38,803 nucleotides of DNA from Microcaldota archaeon. Lineage in GTDB: Archaea > Micrarchaeota > Micrarchaeia > Micrarchaeales > CABMGC01. Positions 15,748 through 25,553 of this stretch are shown here, piece after piece; within the stretch, counting starts at the first letter, position 1, and each line of letters starts with the position of its first letter. A program made the position numbers and the translations under genes. The stretch covers positions 1 through 38,803 of the forward strand of contig JAKASF010000008.1 in assembly GCA_021828295.1 (NCBI GenBank), in the 5' to 3' direction. The notes under the pieces are model-generated. The model had not been told where the DNA came from. It made no database searches and was given only the letters and a program-made list of their open reading frames with translations.

Positions 15748-16458
15748 CTATACCCGTCCTTTTCTTGCAACGTAAGCGAACATAATCTTCAGATAGTATA
15801 CGACATCTGATTTCTTTACTGTCGTGCTTCTCTGTTCGGTCCACGATACAGGAAGCATGTAAATCCTCTTTCCCATCCTTTGCGCGTCGAGCAGGGTTTC
15901 GGTATCGAAGAACCAATGGCTGTCCGAGGCAACCCTGGCTTCCCTCTTTATGAACTCTTTTTTCCAGAATTTGAAACCGCACTGGTGGTCGTTAAGCCTG
16001 GAGCCGGTAACCAGATCGATGAGCAGGTTGTACGCCTTGCTGGCGATAAGCCTGTCCAGGTTCCTCTTCAGCCTGGCGCCTCCGTAGCGAGTCCCTGCAA
16101 CTACGTCGTTTCCCTCCTCGATCTTCCTGACCGCGGGAGCGAGGTACTTAATCGGAACAGCCAGGTCAACATCCATGTAGCCTATTATGTCCCCGTCTGC
16201 AATCGCAACGGCTCTCTTGACAGCGCCTCCCCTGCCCCCTATCGGGCTCAAGATCATCCTCACGCGGCTTAATCGCGATAAACGGCGCGCCACATCCACA
16301 GTGTCGTCTTTTGATGCATTCTCTGATATTATTATCTCAAAGTTTCCCAACTTCGAAGCAGCTTTGTATATCTTTTTGAAGTTGCGCCTGAGATTTCCCG
16401 AGTCGTTATACGCTGGCAGTATTATGCTGATCTTCAGTTTTCTCTCGTGTTTTCGCAT
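15748..16458 (-). CDS. GT2 family glycosyltransferase (dolichyl-phosphate glucosyltransferase-like)
   Basis: ISIILPAYNDSGNLRRNFKKI, GRGGAVKRAV, YMDVDLAVP, NDHQCGFKFWK motifs. Confidence 0.88.
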   Translation of the reverse strand: MRKHERKLKISIILPAYNDSGNLRRNFKKIYKAASKLGNFEIIISENASKDDTVDVARRLSRLSRVRMILSPIGGRGGAVKRAVAIADGDIIGYMDVDLAVPIKYLAPAVRKIEEGNDVVAGTRYGGARLKRNLDRLIASKAYNLLIDLVTGSRLNDHQCGFKFWKKEFIKREARVASDSHWFFDTETLLDAQRMGKRIYMLPVSWTEQRSTTVKKSDVVYYLKIMFAYVARKGRV

Positions 16459-16468
16459 GCCACTCCGC

Positions 16469-17536
16469 TTATAGTTTCAGCCTGCTCTGCTGGCCCAGCA
16501 CGAGCTCTACTCTCTTACGCTTGCCTTTGCTACTGCCGCGCATCTCGGCCATGTCTCCTACAATGCTGTTTGTCAGTAACAATCTGCCTCCTATAACTAC
16601 ATTCCGCATTACGATCGAAGAGGACACATCAGCACCGAGAATCTTCGTGCCATCTCCTATGGAAGCAAAGCTTCCAACTACCGCATCGTTGCCTATTTCA
16701 CACCCGTTGCCAATTATAGTAAATGCCTTAACCTCCGCCCCTCTTCTTATAATCGACCCTTTCCCGATCACTACCGGACGCCCCACTTTCGCTCCCCGCT
16801 CCACCTTGCCGTCTATTCGATTCTTGATAGTTTCCAAGATAAGCCTGTTCGTATCGAGCATATCCTCCTTCGAACCCGCGTCTCTCCACCAGCCATCGAA
16901 GCTAACAGCCTTTACTTTCAATCCCTTGTCGGCAATGCCCCTGATCGCATCAACGAGCTCAAGTTCGCCTCTTGCGGAAGGCCGAAGCCGTTTAATCACA
17001 TCAAACACATCAGGTTTGAAGAGAAGTATCCCGGTAAGCACCATGTTGCTTTTAGGTCTGGCCGGTTTTTCTTCTATATCTGTTACAGTGTCTCCATGCA
17101 GCGTTACGACCCCGAACCTAGATGGGTCTGGGGATTTACTCACTCCTACGACGCAGCCTACGCCTTCTGCGCTGCCGGCGGCAACTATCGGTGCTATCCC
17201 TTCGCTCAATATATTGTCTCCCAGGTAGACGACGAAAGGGGACCTGCCTATAAATTTTTCCGCCATTCCTATGGCTTCGGCTATGCCCCTTGGGTTGGGC
17301 TGTTTTATGTAAGTGATTCTTACTGAGTGAGAAGCGCCATCGCCTAGAAGCCGCTCTATTCCCTCGCCGAATGGTCCTATCACCACTCCAATATCTTCTA
17401 TACCAGCGTGCTTCAGCGCTTCTAGTCCGTACAGGACCATGGGTTTATTCGCGATTGGCAGCAGGTGCTTGTTGCCGCTCGCTGTAAGCGGCGCTAATCT
17501 CGTGCCGTATCCGCTAGCCAGGATAAGTCCCTTCAT
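16469..17536 (-). CDS. Glucose-1-phosphate thymidylyltransferase-like sugar nucleotidyltransferase with C-terminal left-handed beta-helix
   Basis: MKGLILASGYGTRLAPLT...NKPMVLYGLEAL, YLGDNI, VSFDGWWRDAGSKEDML; hexapeptide-like C-terminus. Confidence 0.88.
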   Translation of the reverse strand: MKGLILASGYGTRLAPLTASGNKHLLPIANKPMVLYGLEALKHAGIEDIGVVIGPFGEGIERLLGDGASHSVRITYIKQPNPRGIAEAIGMAEKFIGRSPFVVYLGDNILSEGIAPIVAAGSAEGVGCVVGVSKSPDPSRFGVVTLHGDTVTDIEEKPARPKSNMVLTGILLFKPDVFDVIKRLRPSARGELELVDAIRGIADKGLKVKAVSFDGWWRDAGSKEDMLDTNRLILETIKNRIDGKVERGAKVGRPVVIGKGSIIRRGAEVKAFTIIGNGCEIGNDAVVGSFASIGDGTKILGADVSSSIVMRNVVIGGRLLLTNSIVGDMAEMRGSSKGKRKRVELVLGQQSRLKL

Positions 17537-17669
17537 TAAGCCATCCCCTCTCAAGGATTTCGAATCGCAAGTGATTTATCAAGTATGCACTAAAACCGTC
17601 TTAAATGCACTTATAGGTTGCGTTTCTTCAAGTTTATAATCTTAACAGTGGGAGATATCTGAGGATACC

Positions 17670-19682
17670 ATGCTTCTGCTCATCGGGCTGCTCTTCTACG
17701 TTTCAAGCATCATCGCCGGCGTAACGATATCCAATTACTTCCTTCGCAAGCTGACCGACGAGCATCTAGTCATGTACGCCTTCGCCTTTCCTATAGGCTT
17801 CGTTGTAGCATCGTATCTGACCCTCGCCATGGACGCCCTCTCCGGCGCGTTCAGCAGCTATCTCATGCTAATCACCTCGATTTTGCTGCTCATCCTCTCC
17901 TACTTCCTCTATACAAGGGCCAAGAACAGGGACATGTTCAGCATCGGGCTCATCGGGAAGCAGTACAGGGCGAACAGGCAGTACTACATACTCGTATTCA
18001 CAGTCGTCTTCCTCCTTCTGGTCCTGCAGATAAAGGGCGTAAACCAGGGCGCTGGCGGCATCTTCGGCGGCGACAACTACGGCACCGATTTCCTCTTCCA
18101 TATGTCTGTAGGGAACTCGGTGGTGTACACGCCGTTCCCTCCAACGCTGCTCTACACGCCCAACGTGACCAACGTCTTCCCCTTCATAACAGACTTCTTC
18201 ACCTCCATGCTCTCGTATACAGGCATAGGGCCTGTGAACAGCCTTTATATGACGAACATACCGCTCTACTACTCCCTGGTAATGCTGTCCATCTACCTGA
18301 TCTACGTGTTCACCAGGCGCAGGTACGCCGCAGTGGGCGGCTTTGTCCTCTTCCTCTTCTGCAGCCTCTGGTTCAATGCCGTCGTACTGTACGTTACGGG
18401 CATCAGCCTTCCCTTCTTCTCCAACGCCATAGTGCAGAACGCGGCGCAGTGTGGCTGGAGGTGCCTCTTCGAGCTGCCCATATTCAATTTCTCAGATCCC
18501 CTGATCAGCAACTTCGCGCCCCAGCACGACTACGTGCTCGGCTTCCCGTACACGCTGATACTGCTCCTCTTCATCTACATTGCATTCTTCAAGAAGCGCG
18601 ATGCGCGCGGGAGCGAACCTGCAGCCAAGCTCTCGGTTAGCGAGTTCGCTTTCGCTGGGTTGTTGGTAGGCCTTATGCCGCTGGTGCACCCGTTCTCGAT
18701 GATATTCGTCTTCCTCTTCGCCCTTGTCGGCTTCTTCTACTCCCTGTACAGGAGCGGGCGCGGCTTTGTCCGCGTCTTCACGGGGCGCTGGCTGCCGCTT
18801 GGCGTCGTTGCTGTCGCGGTCGCGTCTCCGCTGCTGCTTTACATACATGGCGGCAGCCTGTCATCGACATTCTTCATGTCCGAACTGGCAGACCCTCTCT
18901 GGTACTCGCAGGGTGCCAGCATACCTTCGCTGCTGCTCGTCCACATAGAGTTCTGGTTTGCAACGATGGGAGCGATCCTCGCCCTTGGCCTGATCGGCCT
19001 GTACTTCTTCAGGAAGGATCTTGTGCTCTTCGCGCCAGCGTTCCTCGCCCTCATCTTCATCAACATAATGCGCGTACAGCCGAGTTTCGGCGATTCGAAC
19101 AAGATAGCCCTCTACTTCCTGTTCTTCATGGCGGTGAGTGCGACAGAATTGCTTGCCAGGATGGCGAAACGCGGCAGGGCGTTCCAGGCCGCTGTCGTGA
19201 TCCTCTTCTTCATAGTCACGCTAAGCGGCTTTCTGCCCGAGCAGGACATGCTCTTCTCGTCGGGCTATCCGCTGGCGCCGAGCATCGAGCTCAACGCCAC
19301 CGCATGGATACTCAACAACACGCCGCAGAACGCCGTGTTTGTCAACAACTGCTACGGTACAGTGTTCGGCGGGATCTCGGCGCTGGCCCACAGGCATGCA
19401 GTCCTGGAAGACGTGGATTACGTCTCGCTCGTGGGCATATACCAGCAGAATCCGTACGTCACGGCACAACGCGAGAGCGCCTTCCTATCCAGTCCCAACT
19501 GCTCATTCGTAGAGAGCTACAATGTAAGCTACCTGCTGCTGATGAACCTATCGGAGTTCGCTCCGCAGTGGTGCGCCCAGCCGAACTACTCCGCATTTGG
19601 CGCTTCCCCTGACTTCGTTGATGTGCAGAACTTCTCGTCCTCGTACGACCACGCGTATATATTCAAGGCCGAATGCGGCTAG
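17670..19682 (+). CDS. Large polytopic membrane protein, GT-C-like
   Basis: 670 aa, more than 10 hydrophobic segments, GTDFLFHMSVGNSVV loop, soluble C-terminal domain (ATAWILNNTPQNAVFVNNCYG). Confidence 0.6.
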   Translation: MLLLIGLLFYVSSIIAGVTISNYFLRKLTDEHLVMYAFAFPIGFVVASYLTLAMDALSGAFSSYLMLITSILLLILSYFLYTRAKNRDMFSIGLIGKQYRANRQYYILVFTVVFLLLVLQIKGVNQGAGGIFGGDNYGTDFLFHMSVGNSVVYTPFPPTLLYTPNVTNVFPFITDFFTSMLSYTGIGPVNSLYMTNIPLYYSLVMLSIYLIYVFTRRRYAAVGGFVLFLFCSLWFNAVVLYVTGISLPFFSNAIVQNAAQCGWRCLFELPIFNFSDPLISNFAPQHDYVLGFPYTLILLLFIYIAFFKKRDARGSEPAAKLSVSEFAFAGLLVGLMPLVHPFSMIFVFLFALVGFFYSLYRSGRGFVRVFTGRWLPLGVVAVAVASPLLLYIHGGSLSSTFFMSELADPLWYSQGASIPSLLLVHIEFWFATMGAILALGLIGLYFFRKDLVLFAPAFLALIFINIMRVQPSFGDSNKIALYFLFFMAVSATELLARMAKRGRAFQAAVVILFFIVTLSGFLPEQDMLFSSGYPLAPSIELNATAWILNNTPQNAVFVNNCYGTVFGGISALAHRHAVLEDVDYVSLVGIYQQNPYVTAQRESAFLSSPNCSFVESYNVSYLLLMNLSEFAPQWCAQPNYSAFGASPDFVDVQNFSSSYDHAYIFKAECG

Positions 19683-19685
19683 CGG

Positions 19686-19958
19686 CTACTTGTGCTTCCC
19701 GTACTTCATGGCAATGAACAGCACTATCGCAGCTACGACGCTCCATATCACTATGTCTGCTATAAGTCCGACAGCGTCCAAAGCCCAGGGGCTGTACTGC
19801 GGGCCCACCACCAGATACCTTATCCAGGTCAGCGGGAAGCCGTACCATACCGCGCCCACGAGCCCGGATGGCGTGCCGTTGTAGAAGTAGGAGATGAGCG
19901 TTATTACAATCCCCGCTCCCACAGATTCCGCAATGAATTTCTTGTCCGTCATGCTCAA
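19686..19958 (-). CDS. Small membrane protein
   Basis: 90 aa with hydrophobic helices; ends 4 nt from the convergent GT-C-like gene. Confidence 0.6.
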   Translation of the reverse strand: MSMTDKKFIAESVGAGIVITLISYFYNGTPSGLVGAVWYGFPLTWIRYLVVGPQYSPWALDAVGLIADIVIWSVVAAIVLFIAMKYGKHK

Positions 19959-20004
19959 GAGTACTAGACGCTAATTTAAAAAGGTTGCTCGGAGTTAGCT
20001 AGGC

Positions 20005-20772
20005 ATGGGCTCTGAAGCTGAGAAAACGCAGGTAGTCATAGCTGTAGGCGGCGAGGCGAAACGCATGGGGCTCAGCATCCCCAAGGCACTTGTCAAGGTA
20101 GGCGGATCCACTCTGCTCGACAGGTGCATAGGCATGTTCATGGGCTGCGGATTCAAGGAGTTCGTAGTGCTGCTCGGCTACAAGGATACGCAGATAACAG
20201 AGCACATGGACCATTCGGATCTCAAAGGCGCGAGGATAACCAAAGCTTACGACTACGCACAGGGGATAGCGAAGGGCAAGGCTGTGAAGCACGCATTACT
20301 GGAGGGCAAGATAGACAAGAATATGAGATCGATAATGGCGTGGCCCGACGACCTGTTCTTCGACAGTAGGCTGCCAAGCGCAGTTGTCGAGAAACATGTT
20401 GCTGCCTCGAAAAAACTGGGTACGCTCTCCAGCATAGTGGTGACAGAGGCGTATAGGTCCCCGTTCGGCATAGTGCACATAGACAGCAACGGAATCGTGA
20501 CCAGATTCGAGGAGAAGCCCCTCGTTCCAATGCGAACATCTACAGGCATGCAGGTGTTCGATCCAGGCTCGTACGACTACTTCGACAGGCTCATCGACAT
20601 GGACAAGCCCGGACCGGTGGAGTTCGAGAACGTGGTGCTGCCCGAGATGGCCGCGCAGCACAAGATCTACTCAATCTCCATACCCCCGGATTCGTGGCTC
20701 GCTGTCAACACGCAGAAGGAGCTGGAGCAGGCGCAAAAGCTGGTGGCTGAGGGAAAGCTGCCCGCCAGCTGA
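20005..20772 (+). CDS. Sugar nucleotidyltransferase (NTP_transferase family)
   Basis: VVIAVGGEAKRMGLSIPKALVKVGGSTLLDRCI, MAWPDDLFFDS, ITRFEEKPLVP-type motifs. Confidence 0.88.
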   Translation: MGSEAEKTQVVIAVGGEAKRMGLSIPKALVKVGGSTLLDRCIGMFMGCGFKEFVVLLGYKDTQITEHMDHSDLKGARITKAYDYAQGIAKGKAVKHALLEGKIDKNMRSIMAWPDDLFFDSRLPSAVVEKHVAASKKLGTLSSIVVTEAYRSPFGIVHIDSNGIVTRFEEKPLVPMRTSTGMQVFDPGSYDYFDRLIDMDKPGPVEFENVVLPEMAAQHKIYSISIPPDSWLAVNTQKELEQAQKLVAEGKLPAS

Positions 20773-20829
20773 GCGCACTCCCAACGCGTCCTATGCATGC
20801 CTTTTAAGCCTTGCAGGCAATATCTTATC

Positions 20830-21447
20830 ATGGAAGACAGTCTTTTTGCGCTTTCTACCAGGCTCCGCAAGTTTTCAGAGACCGAGCTAGCCCAGAAGGA
20901 CGCATTCCTGAAGAGGACGATAAAGACCTCCAATCCCCAAAAGTTTTTCAAGAATCTTGTCAGCGATGTAGCCAAGCTGGGGTATCTGATCGACACCGAA
21001 GCCCAGGAGAAGGTTGCCAGAGGCATGGCGAGCAGGAACGTTCGCATGGTTTCGCCGTTGATGGGCATGAGAAAGCGCATCAGGAAGCCTTCCAGATACA
21101 ACCGGACCCTCCTTATCGGAATAGGCCTGGTGGCAGCGGGCCTGTTTCTCGCTATCTTTTCGCTTTATGCCCTGCTCCTGTCGGGACTTGGCGAGCTCGT
21201 TATACTGCTCTGGTTCTCGAACAGGAGGGCAAAGAAGGTCCCCGATGCGGTAGAGATGACGAGCAAGATATGGCTGTTCGTCGAGAGCCTGCCAGAAGCC
21301 GCGGCGAATAAGCTCGCTCCTGCGGAAACCCAGCACCTTGTTCCTTCCGAGTTCGCCGTGTATGCCGCGTGGGATTCGGATGACGAGAAGGAACAGGTTC
21401 AGAAGGAGTGCGAGCAGCTCGCCACGAGGCTCGATTCGTTCATATAG
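20830..21447 (+). CDS. Membrane protein of unknown function
   Basis: 206 aa from ATG 20830, Lys/Arg-rich N-terminal half, central two-helix membrane segment, acidic C-terminus. Confidence 0.6.
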   Translation: MEDSLFALSTRLRKFSETELAQKDAFLKRTIKTSNPQKFFKNLVSDVAKLGYLIDTEAQEKVARGMASRNVRMVSPLMGMRKRIRKPSRYNRTLLIGIGLVAAGLFLAIFSLYALLLSGLGELVILLWFSNRRAKKVPDAVEMTSKIWLFVESLPEAAANKLAPAETQHLVPSEFAVYAAWDSDDEKEQVQKECEQLATRLDSFI

Positions 21448-21469
21448 CCTGCTGGTCGCCAAGCAAGTG

Positions 21470-21540
21470 TGGAGGCACAGGGAATCGAACCCAGACCTTC
21501 AGCGTGTAAAGCTGACGTCCTACCACTAGACTATGCCTCC
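21470..21540 (-). tRNA. tRNA-Val(TAC)
   Basis: Reverse complement GGAGGCATAGTCTAGTGGTAGGACGTCAGCTTTACACGCTGAAGGTCTGGGTTCGATTCCCTGTGCCTCCA; anticodon loop TTTACAC. Confidence 0.95.
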
Positions 21541-21543
21541 GCG

Positions 21544-22758
21544 CTATCTCTTTCTCCTGCAGAACTCATTAAGCTTTGTTATCGCTTCTCCGAGCGTTTC
21601 TTTGGGCGGCAGGGAGACAATTCTGATGTGGCCCGGCGTGCCGAATCCCGAGCCGCGTGTGATCTGCACGTACCGGCTCTTGAGCAGCGAATCCACGAAC
21701 TCCTTGTCGCTCTTGAAGTGCAAGCCCTTCAGGTCAATCTTCGGGAAGATGTAGTACGCGCCTCTGGGTCTTACAGTGCTCAGGCTCGTGTTCTCGTTCA
21801 GCAGCTTAACCGCGAAGTTCACCCTGTCTTCTATCTCGCCGACCATGTAGCGTATGGCCCTGTTGTGCTCGACAACGTTGTTCAACCCTTCCGCTAGCGC
21901 ATACTGCGCTGGAGCGTTGGCCGATACCCTCACCGATGCGAAGTCAGCTAGCTTTGCCTTCAGCTCCTTAGAGAGCGCATCCCTACCAGGCACCACCGCG
22001 AAGCCTATCCTGAATCCCGTGGCGTCGAAGTTCTTCGAGGCACCGTTGAGTATCACGTACGGCACTCCCTTCGCCACCTGCGCTATGCTTGTGAACCTGG
22101 CGCCGTTGTATACTATCTCATCATAGATCTCGTCGCTGATCAGCAACAGCTTGTGCTCGTTCGCCAGATCGACTATGCCTTCAAGCGTCTTCCTGCTCAG
22201 CACAGTGCCAGTGGGATTGTTCGGGTTCGTGAGGAGCACATACTTCACCCTCGCTTTGTGCTTCAGCCTCCTAACGTGCCTGTCGAGCTCGTCTATGTCT
22301 ATGCCCCAACCCTCGTTCTCCTTGTAGTCGAGCAGGTACTCCCTGCCCCCGGCAAGCCCGATGTACGGAATGTACTGCGTGTAGTAGGGCTTGAACACGA
22401 TTGCGCGGTCATTCCTGTCGATCAGCGCAGAGTTAAGCATGTAGAGGGCCTCCGACACGCCAGCCGTCACCACTACGTCATCCTCGTTCAGGTCCAGGCC
22501 GTACAAGCGCCTGTAGCGGCCCATCACAGCATCCACGAGCTCTTTCGCCCCGCGCGTCTCGGTGTAGTGCGTCTTGCTCTCCCTTATCGCCTCGATGTAG
22601 GCCTCCTTTATGTACTGCGGCGTAGGAAAGTAGACCGCGGGGTCGCCCCTGTTGAGCTTTATTATCTCCTTTCCCTTCCTCTCCAGGGCTTCGGCTATGG
22701 CGTCATCTTCCTCCAGCGGATTTATTGCGAATCTGCTCCTCTCAGACAGGAATCCCAT
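21544..22758 (-). CDS. PLP-dependent aminotransferase (aspartate/alanine aminotransferase-like)
   Basis: TNPNNPTGTVLSRK, ISDEIYDEIVYNG and LNGASKNFDATGFRIGF motifs. Start assigned to internal Met; ORF opens at 22800. Confidence 0.9.
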   Translation of the reverse strand: MGFLSERSRFAINPLEEDDAIAEALERKGKEIIKLNRGDPAVYFPTPQYIKEAYIEAIRESKTHYTETRGAKELVDAVMGRYRRLYGLDLNEDDVVVTAGVSEALYMLNSALIDRNDRAIVFKPYYTQYIPYIGLAGGREYLLDYKENEGWGIDIDELDRHVRRLKHKARVKYVLLTNPNNPTGTVLSRKTLEGIVDLANEHKLLLISDEIYDEIVYNGARFTSIAQVAKGVPYVILNGASKNFDATGFRIGFAVVPGRDALSKELKAKLADFASVRVSANAPAQYALAEGLNNVVEHNRAIRYMVGEIEDRVNFAVKLLNENTSLSTVRPRGAYYIFPKIDLKGLHFKSDKEFVDSLLKSRYVQITRGSGFGTPGHIRIVSLPPKETLGEAITKLNEFCRRKR

Positions 22759-22786
22759 CGAACCTACTTCTTTTGCAAGGCTTAAA

Positions 22787-23455
22787 TTACTTAGCGGCAA
22801 GCCTTGCGCTCTCTATCACGAACATCCCATTCTCCCCGTTCCTCTCCACGCGCGCCTTCTCCACCTCTATCCTCCTCTTAAAGAGCGGAGCATCGAGCAC
22901 AAAGGTCTCGGCCTCGCCGCCCTCGAACACGAGGTTTACGCCATGCTTTCTGTTCGCCTCCTTTAACCGCTCTATCATTTCCTTGTCTATTCTCTTGCCC
23001 AGCAGCGACGTGCTCAGCCCCTCGGCAGAGACAGATGTGAGTATCGCGTTGTATCTGTTCGCGATCTCCTCAAGCTCTTCCAGCGGGTCTATGTGCCAGA
23101 GCGGCGCGACGTGCTCTATGCCCATCTCCTTGCATATGCCGTTTATCCTGTCGGCCTGGTACTTGCTGAAAGTGGCGCCGGTCACGAGCAGTTTCACATC
23201 GTTCTTCTCGAAAGCGTTTCGCAGGTCCTGCAGCTCCTCCTCCTTCCTGCCCTCGGTCTCCTCAAAAACGTGCCTCATGCCAAGCGCCTCTGCCTGCAGG
23301 CGCGTGAGCTCTATGTTAGGGTAGTGGAACATGTAGCTCTCCCTGTTCGCGCTCCTCATCGTTATAAGCAGGTCTATCTTCGCGCCCAGCTCCATGGCCT
23401 TGTGGAGAGCGAGCGTCGAGTCCTTGCCCCCGCTAAACAGGCAGGCATTGGTCAT
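22787..23455 (-). CDS. dph6: Diphthine--ammonia ligase (Dph6-like)
   Basis: LFSGGKDSTLALHKAMELG PP-loop, TGATFSKYQADRINGICKEMGI, NLVFEGGEAETFVLDAPLFKRRI. Confidence 0.9.
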   Translation of the reverse strand: MTNACLFSGGKDSTLALHKAMELGAKIDLLITMRSANRESYMFHYPNIELTRLQAEALGMRHVFEETEGRKEEELQDLRNAFEKNDVKLLVTGATFSKYQADRINGICKEMGIEHVAPLWHIDPLEELEEIANRYNAILTSVSAEGLSTSLLGKRIDKEMIERLKEANRKHGVNLVFEGGEAETFVLDAPLFKRRIEVEKARVERNGENGMFVIESARLAAK

Positions 23456-24069
23456 GCATTCTGCCTTTCAAGCTTCTTCTTCACGTGCTTCAGCGCCGAG
23501 AACATGTCTCGCTCCATCTCCTCGAGCCTGAATGAGATGTACGCGCCCTCTTTCTTCAGTTTCGGCAGCAGTATGTACTCGAGGGCATTGACCCTCCTCT
23601 TAACTCGGTCTATCTCGAGGATGAGCCTCCTCAGGCTCTGCTCCCTCTTGGCCGTGTCTATGATCGTCTCCTTAACTCCCGCGAATGCATCGCTAACGTC
23701 GCTTACGGCTGTGCTGGTCTGGAAGAATGCCTGCGGTTTCTGCTGCTTCTCCACGTCTTGTATCTCAGGTATCTTGACGCCCATGACGTTCTTCACCCCT
23801 ATCTTCACCTCTGACGTGTCTGTGACGTACAGGCTGGCCTGCTCGAGCTCGAAGTCCCCAGCGAACGTAGACGCCAGCACGGTGGTCTTGTACGCTGCCT
23901 GGAGCATCTGGTATAGTCTCTCCCTGTCGCTGCTCGACTCCTTGAGCATGGAGAAGAACTCGAGCACCAGCGCCTCTCGCTTCCTCTTGAGAAGGTCGTG
24001 CCCCTTCGCCGCGAGCTTGGCGCTCTTCCTGACGTTTATCAGGTTCATCCTCGTTGGGTTTACCGCCAT
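23452..24069 (-). CDS. atpD: A-type ATP synthase subunit D
   Basis: NPTRMNLINVRKSAKLAAKGHDLLKRKREAL signature; follows subunit B. Confidence 0.95.
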   Translation of the reverse strand: MAVNPTRMNLINVRKSAKLAAKGHDLLKRKREALVLEFFSMLKESSSDRERLYQMLQAAYKTTVLASTFAGDFELEQASLYVTDTSEVKIGVKNVMGVKIPEIQDVEKQQKPQAFFQTSTAVSDVSDAFAGVKETIIDTAKREQSLRRLILEIDRVKRRVNALEYILLPKLKKEGAYISFRLEEMERDMFSALKHVKKKLERQNA

Positions 24070-25553
24070 TACTTACCCTTCTTTGCGTGTCTTGCCTGCT
24101 TCTTTTTCTTGCCTTTCGCTTCTGCTTTTTTCTCCCCTTGCATCTCCTCCGCTTCCTTTCCTCCCTTCTCTTCCTTGTGCTTAGCGTGGTACTTGCCTAT
24201 GTGCTCCCTCTTTATCCTCGTCAGCTCGCTCTCAGGAAGTTCCGAAAGCAGCTCCCATCCTACGTTGAGCGTCTTCTCTATCGTCCTGTCCTCGTATTCG
24301 TCCTGCGCGAGGAACTTCTTCTCGAACTCGTCGCCGAACTTCAGATACGTCTTGTCCACTTCGCTCAGCGCCTCCACTCCTATTATCGCGCTCAGGTTCC
24401 TCGACTCCTGGGCCCTGGCGTATGCCCCGTAGAGCTGGTCCGCTACCCCTCTGTGATCCTCTCGCGTCTTGCCCTCGCCTATGCCGTTGTTCATCAACCT
24501 CGATAGGGAACCCAGCGGGTTCACAGGCGGGTAGAGCCCCTTGTTGTTCAGCTCCCTGCTCAGGAAGATCTGACCCTCGGTTATGTAGCCAGTGAGGTCG
24601 GGAATGGGATGCGTTATATCGTCGCCCGGCATGGTGACTATATTCAACTGGGTTATGCTGCCTTTCTTGCCCTCAGCGATTCCCGCGCGCTCGTATATGC
24701 TTGCGAGGTCTGTGTACATGTAGCCGGGATATCCTCGCCTTCCAGGCACCTCCTCCCTGGCGCTCGCCATCTCCCTGAGAGCCTCGCAATAATTAGTCAT
24801 GTCTGTGAGTATGACCAGCACGTGCATGCCCTTCTCATAGGCAAGGAATTCGGCCGTAGTGAGCGCAAGCCTAGGCGTGAGTATTCGCTCTATGCTAGGA
24901 TCGTCGGCCAGGTTCATGAACGCTACAGTCCTCTTGAGCGCGCCCGTCTTCCTGAAGTTATCTATGAAGAACGCCGCATCGTCGTAGGTTATGCCTATGC
25001 CCGCGAACACAACAGCGAAGCTCTCGTTCCTGCCGACGACCTTCGCCTGCCTCGCTATCTGCGCGGCTAGCCTGTTGTGCGGCAGCCCCGCTCCAGAGAA
25101 TATGGGCAGCTTCTGCCCCCTCACAAGCGTCATGAGCCCGTCTATGGAAGACACGCCTGTCTGTATGAAATCGCTTGGCATGCGTCTTGCCGTGGGGTTC
25201 ATGGGCTCGCCGTTTATGTCCAGTTCCTTCTCGACTGCGAACGCTGCCTTGGTGTCCTTGGGCCTGCCCTGGCCGTCGAATACCCTGCCGAGCATCTCCT
25301 CCCCCACTCCGAGTTTGAAGGTCTCCCCAGTGAAGCTAACGCTCGTCGACTTTACGTTTATGCCGCTCGTGGGTCCGAAGACCTGGACCACTGCATAGGT
25401 GTCCGCGCTCTCTATGACCTGCCCAAGCCTCTCCTCTCCGTTCTCAAGCTTTATTCTGGTTATCTCCCCGTAGCCTGCGTTCTTCACGGCCTTTACCACA
25501 AGCAGCGGCCCAGATACTTTGCCTATGGTTCTATACTCGGTCTCGAACCTCAT
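24069..25553 (-). CDS. atpB: A-type ATP synthase subunit B
   Basis: [39 protein letters not shown] and [12 protein letters not shown] motifs. Confidence 0.97.
   Translation of the reverse strand: MRFETEYRTIGKVSGPLLVVKAVKNAGYGEITRIKLENGEERLGQVIESADTYAVVQVFGPTSGINVKSTSVSFTGETFKLGVGEEMLGRVFDGQGRPKDTKAAFAVEKELDINGEPMNPTARRMPSDFIQTGVSSIDGLMTLVRGQKLPIFSGAGLPHNRLAAQIARQAKVVGRNESFAVVFAGIGITYDDAAFFIDNFRKTGALKRTVAFMNLADDPSIERILTPRLALTTAEFLAYEKGMHVLVILTDMTNYCEALREMASAREEVPGRRGYPGYMYTDLASIYERAGIAEGKKGSITQLNIVTMPGDDITHPIPDLTGYITEGQIFLSRELNNKGLYPPVNPLGSLSRLMNNGIGEGKTREDHRGVADQLYGAYARAQESRNLSAIIGVEALSEVDKTYLKFGDEFEKKFLAQDEYEDRTIEKTLNVGWELLSELPESELTRIKREHIGKYHAKHKEEKGGKEAEEMQGEKKAEAKGKKKKQARHAKKGK

Noticed and set aside
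23093-24184. 363-aa plus-strand ORF antisense to dph6 and atpD
   Set aside because: Opposite well-supported genes; Ser/Leu-rich mirror composition
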